From contig DNIT01000018.1 in assembly GCA_003489345.1 (NCBI GenBank), forward strand, positions 7,019 to 12,375: 5,357 bases of DNA. Reading direction: 5' to 3'. The notes under the pieces are model-generated. The model saw only the letters and a list, made by a program, of their open reading frames with translations, was not told the DNA's origin and made no database searches. Below are positions 1 to 5,219 of this stretch, in pieces. Every line of letters starts with the position of its first letter. Positions within the stretch are counted from its first letter, which is position 1. This stretch comes from Pelotomaculum sp. (GTDB lineage: Bacteria > Bacillota > Desulfotomaculia > Desulfotomaculales > Pelotomaculaceae). The position numbers and the translations under genes were made by a program.

Positions 1-2
1 GG

Positions 3-23
3 CCGGCCTATACCCGAGGCCGG
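3..23. repeat. GC-rich inverted repeat at window start
   Basis: CCGGCC at 3-8 is complementary to GGCCGG at 18-23, giving a 6-bp stem with a 9-base loop. No T-run follows, so it is not a standard intrinsic terminator on this strand. It may be the end of an upstream transcription unit or part of the folD leader; the window edge prevents a decision. Confidence 0.4.
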
Positions 24-84
24 AGGTTGCGTTGGATTAATCCGGAGAAAGAATTGTCAATACTATATATGTCATCCAGTTAGT

Positions 85-96
85 GTGAATCTTCAC
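85..96. repeat. Small palindrome in the folD leader (possible operator)
   Basis: GTGAATCTTCAC is a 5-bp inverted repeat around a 2-base centre, located about 80 bases before the folD start. Its size and position would suit a protein-binding site, but a 5-bp arm can arise by chance and no regulator is identified. Confidence 0.2.
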
Positions 97-122
97 TTGC
101 GCCTAAGATTTCATCCTCTGCC

Positions 123-146
123 GGCGCCGCTTCGGATAGGGGCGCC
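123..146 (+). repeat. GGCGCC inverted repeat upstream of the folD ribosome binding site
   Basis: GGCGCC occurs at 123-128 and again at 141-146. It is self-complementary, so the two copies can form a 6-bp all-GC hairpin with a 12-base loop in the leader RNA. The hairpin ends 12 bases before the Shine-Dalgarno sequence (AAGGAGGA, 158-165). It has no U-tract and does not cover the ribosome binding site, so it is neither an obvious terminator nor an obvious sequestering stem. A stabilising or regulatory leader structure is possible. Confidence 0.35.
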
Positions 147-176
147 TAGTAAAAGACAAGGAGGAACCGTTTTCGA

Positions 177-1031
177 ATGTCAAAGATTATCGACGGTAAA
201 GCCGTCGCAGTTATGGTCCGGGGGGAGAATAAAGCGGAGATAGCAAGCCTGAAGGAAGAGGGCCTTTACCCCAAATTAGCGGTCATTCTGGTCGGGGATG
301 ATCCTGCTTCGGTAATATACACCCGTTCTATTGAAAAAGCCTGCAGCAACGCCGGCGCTCTTTTTGAAGCCTTTTCCTTTAAAGACGCCGGGGCTGAGGA
401 CGAAGTGGTCGAGGTCATCAAAAGGCTTAATACGGATCATTCTGTCCATGGGATTATGATCATGCTGCCGCTGCCGAAGAGGATGAACAAGCAAAGAATT
501 CTTGAGGCTGTATCACCCTTAAAGGATGTAGATGGTGTACATCCTCTAAACCGCGCTTACAATCTCAGCAATAACGAGGGGCTATTCCCTTCTACGCCAC
601 AGAGCTGCATTGAATTAATGGTGCGCCACGGACTCCCCATCGAAGGTAAACATGCAGTCCTGGTCGGGCGGGGAGAGTCGGTTGGTAAGCCCCTTATTTA
701 TATGCTTCTGAACCAGAACGCCACGGTAACCATCTGTCATACCAGGACCCGCGACCTGGCGTACCACACCCGGCAGGCCGACATATTGATTGCCGCCGCA
801 GGTATTGCCAAGATGATCACGGCTGATATGGTTAAACCCGGCGCCGTTGTGGTAGACGTCGGTATCAACGAAATGCCGGACGGCGGCATCTGCGGAGATG
901 TCGATTTCGAAAACGTCCTGCCGGTAGCCGGCGCTATCAGCCCTGTCCCGGGTGGCGTCGGCAGCCTTACCACGGCGTTGATTATAAAAAACCTGCTTAA
1001 GGCAATCAAGCTCAGCAAGATAAGACAATAA
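177..1031 (+). CDS. folD: FolD-family methylenetetrahydrofolate dehydrogenase, probably lacking cyclohydrolase activity
   Basis: A 284-residue FolD homologue, the family's usual length. The family oxidises 5,10-methylene-THF to 5,10-methenyl-THF with NAD(P)+ and usually also hydrolyses the product to 10-formyl-THF in the cytoplasm. The N-terminal folate domain (about 1-125) shows IIDGK, VGDDPAS and KDVDG, with Asp119 matching the folate-binding Asp of E. coli and human enzymes. The Rossmann domain (about 140-280) shows VGRGESVGKP (163-172) and PVPGGVG (256-262); Arg165 would suit NADP. Oddities: the catalytic lysine of YxxxK is Ile52, the glutamine of VQLPLP is Met96, and the usual GVGPMT is GVGSLT. 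These losses point to a dehydrogenase-only enzyme (inference). The ATG at 177 has AAGGAGGA at 158-165, 11 bases away. First visible gene of the operon; fchA follows after 64 bp. Confidence 0.93.
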   Translation: MSKIIDGKAVAVMVRGENKAEIASLKEEGLYPKLAVILVGDDPASVIYTRSIEKACSNAGALFEAFSFKDAGAEDEVVEVIKRLNTDHSVHGIMIMLPLPKRMNKQRILEAVSPLKDVDGVHPLNRAYNLSNNEGLFPSTPQSCIELMVRHGLPIEGKHAVLVGRGESVGKPLIYMLLNQNATVTICHTRTRDLAYHTRQADILIAAAGIAKMITADMVKPGAVVVDVGINEMPDGGICGDVDFENVLPVAGAISPVPGGVGSLTTALIIKNLLKAIKLSKIRQ

Positions 1032-1095
1032 TCGAGATTTTTCTGAAAAGTCTTGTTTTTATACGCGAGTATGGAGTATTATAGGAGGCAAAGCA

Positions 1096-1731
1096 ATGCG
1101 TGGCACCTTTGACCGTTCATTCAGGAAAGTGCTGGCCGCCGCGGCTTCCGACGCCCCGACTCCGGGGGGAGGCAGTGTTTCCGCCCTGGTAGGCGCGTTG
1201 GGTATAAGCATGACGGCTATGGTAGGCAACCTCACCTACGGCAAGTCCCAGTATGCGGCTGTTGCAACCGAGGTTAAGGATATCACCGGCAGGGCTTACT
1301 TGATCATGGCCAGACTGGAAAAATTAATGGAAGATGACATAGCGGCCTTTGAAAAGTTTATGGCCGCCTATCGGCTGCCAAAGGGTACAGCTGAAGAAAA
1401 GAACAAGCGTGAGGAGGCCATCCAGAAGGCCTTGCGAGGCGCGACACAGACTCCCCTCGAGATTGCCGGGACATTACTGGAAGCACTGGCAATCACAGCC
1501 CGGTTATCCGGGATTGGCAATAAAATGGCCATCAGCGACGCCGGGGTTGCCGCCTATGTGTGCGAGGCCGCGGTACATGCAGTTCTTTTAAATGTCGACA
1601 TCAACCTGCCCATGGTCAGCGATGCAAGTTTCGCGTCACAGGCCCTGAAGGAGAAGGAAAGAATCGCCGGAGAAGCCCGCCGGTTGAAGGAACAAGCTGT
1701 AGCTGCGGTAAAAGAAAGAATGAATGGATAA
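1096..1731 (+). CDS. fchA: Methenyl-THF cyclohydrolase, cyclodeaminase family (FchA)
   Basis: A 211-residue protein of the formiminotransferase-cyclodeaminase C-terminal family, in its stand-alone single-domain form. In acetogens and purine-fermenting clostridia, members interconvert 5,10-methenyl-THF and 10-formyl-THF (cyclohydrolase) or deaminate formimino-THF. Visible hallmarks are the glycine-rich TPGGGSVSALVGALG segment near residues 22-36, EDDIAAFEKFMAAYRLPK at about 79-96, and GNKMAISDAGVAA at 141-153 followed by a helical AAVHAVLLNVDIN stretch. The protein is mostly helical and has no signal peptide. The start ATG is well supported by AGGAGG at 1083-1088, 7 bases upstream. There is no histidine-utilisation gene nearby and folD is directly adjacent, so the cyclohydrolase role is favoured over cyclodeamination. 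It may supply the step that the neighbouring FolD seems to have lost. Confidence 0.9.
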   Translation: MRGTFDRSFRKVLAAAASDAPTPGGGSVSALVGALGISMTAMVGNLTYGKSQYAAVATEVKDITGRAYLIMARLEKLMEDDIAAFEKFMAAYRLPKGTAEEKNKREEAIQKALRGATQTPLEIAGTLLEALAITARLSGIGNKMAISDAGVAAYVCEAAVHAVLLNVDINLPMVSDASFASQALKEKERIAGEARRLKEQAVAAVKERMNG

Positions 1732-1752
1732 TACAAAGAAGAAGTGATTAAG

Positions 1753-2613
1753 ATGTACGAAATAATTGAAAAGGAAGAGCTGGGAGCAACCATTAAACTA
1801 ATTAAGATCCATGCGCCGCTGGTAGCCGGAAAAGCGTTGGCTGGTCAGTTCGTTATCCTGCGCATCCATGACGAGGGTGAGCGGGTCCCCGTAACCATAG
1901 CGGATTTCGACCGGGAAAAAGGAACCATCACCTGTGTTTTCCAGGAGGTGGGCAGGACCACCAGAGAACTGGGGACTTTTAAAGAAGGGGAATGTCTGCG
2001 GGATTTTGTCGGCCCGCTGGGCATGCCTTCGCACATTGAGAATTACGGCCGGGTGGCCTGTGTCGGTGGCGGAGTGGGCGTAGCGCCCGTTTATCCCATA
2101 GCCAGGGCGCTGAAAGAAGCCGGCAATGAAGTAATCAGCATCATCGGGGCCCGGACCAAGGACCTTATTTTCTGGGAAGACCGCATGGGAGCGGCGTCGA
2201 GCGAGCTGCTGGTGGCCACCGACGACGGTTCTTACGCCCGCAAGGGCTTTGTCACCGACCTGCTTAAGGAAGTCATAGAAGACAAAGGAATTGACCTGTG
2301 TCTGGCCATCGGGCCCCTGCCCATGATGCGGGCGGTATGCGGCCTGACCAAAAATTACGGGATCAAGACCGTGGTCAGTCTCAACTCTCTGATGGTTGAC
2401 GGCACGGGGATGTGCGGCTGCTGCCGGGTGACCGTGGGCGGCGAGACCAGGTTCTCCTGTGTGGACGGCCCGGAATTTGACGGGCACCAGGTTGATTTTG
2501 CCGAACTGGCCCGCCGCTCCACAATCTACAAAGACCAGGAAAAGATTTCCCTGGAACGGTATGAGGAAAAAGGTCCCCAACCTCACCGGTGCAGATGCGG
2601 GGGTGAAGAGTAA
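1753..2613 (+). CDS. nfnA: NfnA: FAD/[2Fe-2S] subunit of NADH-dependent reduced ferredoxin:NADP+ oxidoreductase
   Basis: A 286-residue protein of the ferredoxin-NADP reductase/PyrK-like family, the small subunit of the NfnAB electron-bifurcating transhydrogenase. With NfnB it couples NADH and reduced ferredoxin oxidation to reduction of two NADP+, reversibly. Order: a flavin-binding barrel with RVPVTIAD (44-51), a nucleotide-binding fold starting at GGGVGVAPVYP (105-115), then the cluster region DGTGMCGCCR (216-225) and FSCVDGPEFD (234-243). PyrK has Cys-x4-Cys-x2-Cys here; the first ligand is replaced by Asp216, with Cys221, Cys224 and Cys236, the Asp/3Cys pattern known for NfnA. Cys223 is extra, and a CRC motif lies at 280-282. 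Start: the ATG at 1753 is chosen because AAGAAGTGAT just upstream resembles a Shine-Dalgarno sequence. A GTG at 1744 in the same frame would add three residues but lies within that site. The stop overlaps the nfnB start. Confidence 0.9.
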   Translation: MYEIIEKEELGATIKLIKIHAPLVAGKALAGQFVILRIHDEGERVPVTIADFDREKGTITCVFQEVGRTTRELGTFKEGECLRDFVGPLGMPSHIENYGRVACVGGGVGVAPVYPIARALKEAGNEVISIIGARTKDLIFWEDRMGAASSELLVATDDGSYARKGFVTDLLKEVIEDKGIDLCLAIGPLPMMRAVCGLTKNYGIKTVVSLNSLMVDGTGMCGCCRVTVGGETRFSCVDGPEFDGHQVDFAELARRSTIYKDQEKISLERYEEKGPQPHRCRCGGEE

Positions 2614-4025
2614 TGGCTGCGGCAAACGCAAAAAAAGCTATTGTCCCCCAAAAGAACCCCATGCCGGCCCAGGACCCCGTGATAAGAGCTAAAAACTTCA
2701 ACGAGGTAGCCCTGGGCTACAGCGAAGAAGCCGTTGTCGCCGAGGCGAAGCGTTGCCTCCAGTGCAAAAACGCCCCCTGCCGGCAGGGCTGCCCGGTAGA
2801 TATCGACATCCCGGCTTTTATCAAAAAGGCTGCGGACCAGGACTTTGCCGGAGGCGCCCAAAAGCTCAAGGAAACCAACGCCCTGCCGGCCGTCTGCGGG
2901 CGGGTCTGTCCCCAGGAGAGCCAGTGTGAAAAGTACTGCACCCTGGGCAAGAAATACGAGCCGGTGGCCATCGGCCGGATTGAACGCTACCTGGCCGACT
3001 GGGAACTGGCCGCCGGAGTAAAGCTTCCGGCAACAGCGTCTCCCAGCGGCAGGAAAGTGGCCGTTGTAGGGTCCGGCCCGGCCGGGCTGACCTGCGCCGC
3101 CGACCTGGCCAAACGCGGCCACCGGGTCACCATCTTTGAGGCCCTGCATATTCCGGGCGGCGTGCTGATGTACGGCATACCCGAATTCCGCCTGCCCAAA
3201 GCCATCGTCCAGGCGGAAATAGAGAACCTCAAGAAATTGGGGGTCGATATGCAGGTCAACGCCGTTGTCGGCAAATTTGCCACCCTCGATGAACTGCTGG
3301 AGAGCGGGTATGACGCGGTATTTCTCGGGACCGGCGCCGGCCTGCCCAACTTTATGCAGATACCCGGCGAGAACGCCTGCGGGGTGTATTCCGCCAACGA
3401 GTTTCTGACCCGCTCCAACCTGATGCAGGCGTACCGCTTTCCGGAAACAGACACACCCATCTTTGCCGGCAAACGGGTGGCGGTATTGGGCGGCGGCAAC
3501 GTGGCCATGGACGCCGCCCGCACGGCCCTGCGCCTGGGTGCCGAGGAGTCCTGGATCGTCTACCGGCGCTCCAGAGTAGAGCTGCCGGCGCGGCTTGAAG
3601 AAGTTGAGCACGCCGAAGAAGAAGGCGTACAGTTTCAGTTTCTCACCAACCCGGCCAGGATCCTCTATAACGATGACTACTGGGTCACCGGAATGGAGTG
3701 CCTGCGCTATGCGTTGGGCGAGCCGGACGCGTCCGGCCGGCGCAGTCCGGTGCCGGTTAAAGGCTCCGAATTCATCCTGGAGGTGGACACGGTGGTGGTG
3801 GCGATCGGCACGGGGCCCAACCCGCTGATCCCCAAGACCACACCGGACCTGGCGGTCAACAAGAGAGGCAATATCACCGCCGACCCGGATACCGGCGCCA
3901 CCTCCAAGCCGGGTGTATTCGCCGGCGGCGACGTGGTTACCGGAGCGGCTACGGTCATCCTGGCCATGGGCGCGGGGCGAACGGCGGCCAAATCCATCCA
4001 CAAATACCTGTTGGGCATCGATTAG
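2613..4025 (+). CDS. nfnB: NfnB: FAD, 2x[4Fe-4S], NADPH-binding subunit of ferredoxin:NADP+ oxidoreductase
   Basis: A 470-residue protein of the glutamate synthase small subunit (GltD-like) family. Next to nfnA it is best read as the large subunit of bifurcating NfnAB, not as part of a glutamate synthase. The N-terminal cluster domain (about 40-115) has CLQCKNAPCRQGCP (Cys48, 51, 56, 60) and CGRVCPQESQCEKYC (Cys95, 99, 105, 109), enough for two [4Fe-4S] centres; Glu102 may be the non-cysteine ligand known in NfnB. FAD binding follows at VGSGPAG (152-158), then a second Rossmann motif GGGNVAMD (293-300) and YRRSR (317-321), whose arginines suit the NADPH 2'-phosphate. The C-terminal FAD segment has AGGDVVTGA from 437. 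The ATG shares its A with the nfnA stop (TAATG), and GGGGGTGAAG just upstream is the ribosome binding site, so translation is probably coupled. Cytoplasmic, soluble, intact. Confidence 0.92.
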   Translation: MAAANAKKAIVPQKNPMPAQDPVIRAKNFNEVALGYSEEAVVAEAKRCLQCKNAPCRQGCPVDIDIPAFIKKAADQDFAGGAQKLKETNALPAVCGRVCPQESQCEKYCTLGKKYEPVAIGRIERYLADWELAAGVKLPATASPSGRKVAVVGSGPAGLTCAADLAKRGHRVTIFEALHIPGGVLMYGIPEFRLPKAIVQAEIENLKKLGVDMQVNAVVGKFATLDELLESGYDAVFLGTGAGLPNFMQIPGENACGVYSANEFLTRSNLMQAYRFPETDTPIFAGKRVAVLGGGNVAMDAARTALRLGAEESWIVYRRSRVELPARLEEVEHAEEEGVQFQFLTNPARILYNDDYWVTGMECLRYALGEPDASGRRSPVPVKGSEFILEVDTVVVAIGTGPNPLIPKTTPDLAVNKRGNITADPDTGATSKPGVFAGGDVVTGAATVILAMGAGRTAAKSIHKYLLGID

Positions 4026-4237
4026 ATGTTATGCGAGTGATTCGTAGATGCGGCTCATCAGGCGGATACTCAAAGTGAGGTATAGGGAAGAAGGGCGCAA
4101 GTACAAGACGGAAAACGGTACACCCAGGGGGGCATGCCCGGCTTAGCATACCCCACCTTGCGGGGCATCCGATGTCTTATGACGGGCGGACAAGAAAAGC
4201 TTGTAAATAAATTCCGATGTAAATGTTTAAATATCCT
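4026..4237 (+). other. Long non-coding stretch with several inverted repeats between nfnB and its terminator
   Basis: I find no credible gene here. Reading frames on both strands are short, lack ribosome binding sites and have no recognisable protein motif. The stretch holds several possible RNA hairpins: ATAC-TCA/TGA-GGTAT at 4066-4083 (one bulged base), GTAC/GTAC inside GGG/CCC at 4093-4125, the perfect palindrome GGGCATGCCC at 4130-4139, CCCC/GGGG at 4151-4165, and ACAAG/CTTGT at 4190-4204. It is probably the 3' untranslated region of the nfn operon transcript. A small RNA or a decayed mobile sequence is also possible. Confidence 0.4.
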
Positions 4238-4262
4238 GCGGGGCTTAAGTCCCGCTTTTTTT
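4238..4262 (+). terminator. Rho-independent terminator of the folD-fchA-nfnAB unit
   Basis: GCGGGGC (4238-4244) pairs with GTCCCGC (4249-4255) around a TTAA loop. The stem is 7 bp with one G-T wobble, followed by seven consecutive T residues (4256-4262). This is a textbook intrinsic terminator on the + strand. There is no matching T-run on the opposite strand. It separates the folate/Nfn operon from the regulator-transporter unit, although it lies 212 bases beyond the nfnB stop. Confidence 0.88.
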
Positions 4263-4314
4263 ATGGTCATTTAAGAACGATAGCCAGCATCCTTTGCGAT
4301 CACGAAGAAGAACA

Positions 4315-4329
4315 GGGACTGTATGTCCC
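4315..4329. repeat. GGGAC/GTCCC hairpin
   Basis: GGGAC at 4315-4319 and GTCCC at 4325-4329 form a 5-bp inverted repeat with a TGTAT loop. No T-run follows. It lies between the upstream terminator and the possible promoter of the GntR gene. Its role is unknown. Confidence 0.3.
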
Positions 4330-4364
4330 CGGGTGGCATTATCTGGCTTCATTATCTGCGTGAA

Positions 4365-4374
4365 ATACATGTAT
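4365..4374. promoter_or_regulatory. Palindrome ATACATGTAT, candidate operator or promoter overlap
   Basis: ATACATGTAT is a perfect 10-bp palindrome. It overlaps TATACT at 4372-4377, which matches five of six bases of a sigma-A -10 box and has a weak TTCATT -35 candidate at 4348-4353 with an 18-base spacer. Short palindromes with a TGTA-type half site are common as GntR-family operators, so autoregulation by the downstream gene would fit. The match is suggestive only. Confidence 0.3.
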
Positions 4375-4450
4375 ACTGTATTATTCAACGAGTATCTCTA
4401 AAGGTTGGAAGGAAATGCGCAAGTTGCATGGAAATTATTTGTCTATATGT

Positions 4451-4474
4451 CTGACAAACTGACATCCTGACATC
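4451..4474 (+). repeat. Three tandem 8-bp repeats CTGACA(AA/TC) before the GntR gene
   Basis: CTGACAAA, CTGACATC and CTGACATC follow one another without gap, starting at 4451, 4459 and 4467. The shared core CTGACA is perfect in all three. The block is flanked by TCTGA (4450-4454) and its complement TCAGA (4473-4477). It ends 34 bases before the preferred start codon of the regulator, so it would lie in the leader or promoter-proximal region. An iterated protein-binding site is plausible; simple repeat expansion is the alternative. Confidence 0.6.
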
Positions 4475-4508
4475 AGAAACCTGTTGTACCAGAAAAAGGG
4501 TGTGGCCT

Positions 4509-5216
4509 GTGTTTCAAAACGTTAAATCCATTCGGATCAGTGACCAGATTGCAACACAAATAAGACACCTTTTACTCGAAGGCAAACTAAAACCCGGAGA
4601 AAGGCTGCCTACAGAGTCCGAGCTGGCTGAAAAGTTTGGCGCCAGCCGCGCTTCGGTGCGCGAGGCGCTTTCAGCCCTGGAATCGGAGGGGCTCGTGGAA
4701 CGGCGCAAAAACGGAGGCACAATCTTACGCCGTTTTAGCCTGAACCGGGTTTTGAGTGATGTCGAATTTCCACGCAAACTGGACCGGGAGCTTTTTTTCG
4801 ATCTGGTGGAAGCCCGCGAGATGCTGGAAATACAAATCGTGGAGCTGGCATCTAAACGGGCCGACCGGATCGATCTCAATCGCATCGAGCGTGCCCTGGA
4901 AGTCATGCAAGAGGATATCAGCATGAACCGCAACGGCATCGAATCAGACATCCTGTTTCACCAGTGCCTGGCAGCAGCCACCAAAAACCAGATCCTCACC
5001 GGTTTGTCGCGTTCCATAGGACACATGATGCAAAAGACCCGGGCCCGTACGCTGGAGGTGCCCGGCAGGCTGGATGAGTGCCTGCAAGAACACCGGGCTA
5101 TTTACGAGGCGCTAGCCAGTCACGACGCGGAACTCGCCCGCCGTCTCATCAAGGCTCACCTGGCGCAGGTACGCTTGATTATGGATGAATTAGATTTGGA
5201 GAAGGGAGAGCCGTAA
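4509..5216 (+). CDS. FadR-type GntR-family transcriptional regulator with FCD ligand domain
   Basis: A 235-residue DNA-binding regulator. The N-terminal winged helix (about 8-72) has the family hallmarks LKPGERLPTESELAEKFG, then SRASVREAL and LESEGLVERR. The C-terminal all-helical FCD domain (about 90-225) keeps a likely metal and ligand site: Asp147 and His151 in SDILFH, His195 in EHRAIYEAL and His217 in KAHLAQ. Such proteins usually sense an organic acid or similar metabolite and repress adjacent genes; the ligand cannot be read here. Start: GTG at 4509 is preferred because AAAGGGTG (4494-4501) is well placed as ribosome binding site and the resulting MFQNVKS fits the family N-terminus. A GTG at 4500, in the same frame, would add three residues. 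The stop is 3 bp before the next ATG, suggesting co-transcription with the ABC transporter. A tandem repeat and a palindrome upstream are candidate operators. Confidence 0.9.
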   Translation: MFQNVKSIRISDQIATQIRHLLLEGKLKPGERLPTESELAEKFGASRASVREALSALESEGLVERRKNGGTILRRFSLNRVLSDVEFPRKLDRELFFDLVEAREMLEIQIVELASKRADRIDLNRIERALEVMQEDISMNRNGIESDILFHQCLAAATKNQILTGLSRSIGHMMQKTRARTLEVPGRLDECLQEHRAIYEALASHDAELARRLIKAHLAQVRLIMDELDLEKGEP

Positions 5217-5219
5217 AAG

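Noticed and set aside
123..165. Possible riboswitch or attenuator controlling folD.
   Set aside because: The GGCGCC hairpin lacks a U-tract and does not pair with the Shine-Dalgarno sequence. The only complement to it is a 5-base TCCTC upstream. I could not find the conserved core of ZTP or THF riboswitches.
1..240. The first reading frame is open from the window edge to about position 240, as if an upstream gene overlapped folD.
   Set aside because: It has no visible start in the window, runs through the folD ribosome binding site and about 60 bases of folD, and its translation shows no protein-like pattern or motif. Chance openness of a GC-rich frame is more likely.
1053..1082. TTGTTT and TATTAT with an 18-base spacer, resembling an internal promoter before fchA.
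   Set aside because: The -10 box abuts the ribosome binding site, so transcription would start at or after AGGAGG and yield a message without its Shine-Dalgarno sequence. The -35 matches only three of six bases.
2583..4001. A 472-codon open frame on the minus strand opposite nfnB.
   Set aside because: It mirrors a high-GC gene with clear motifs on the plus strand, shows no recognisable domain and would lie antisense across nfnB. It is a shadow frame. The minus-strand frame opposite nfnA (1798-2631) is rejected for the same reason.
2613..4025. Annotation as the small subunit of NADPH glutamate synthase (GltD).
   Set aside because: The family is shared, but no glutamate synthase large subunit is adjacent. 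The gene overlaps nfnA, whose Asp/3Cys cluster site is typical of Nfn, so NfnB is the better call.
4070..4270. A 66-codon minus-strand frame between nfnB and the regulator.
   Set aside because: It runs through the plus-strand terminator, has no evident ribosome binding site or known motif, and its sequence follows the inverted repeats of the region.
4313..4330. GGGACTGTATGTCCCC as a remnant of an insertion-sequence end or dispersed repeat.
   Set aside because: It is a single 5-bp inverted repeat with no second end, no target duplication and no transposase nearby. Copy number in the genome cannot be assessed from this window.
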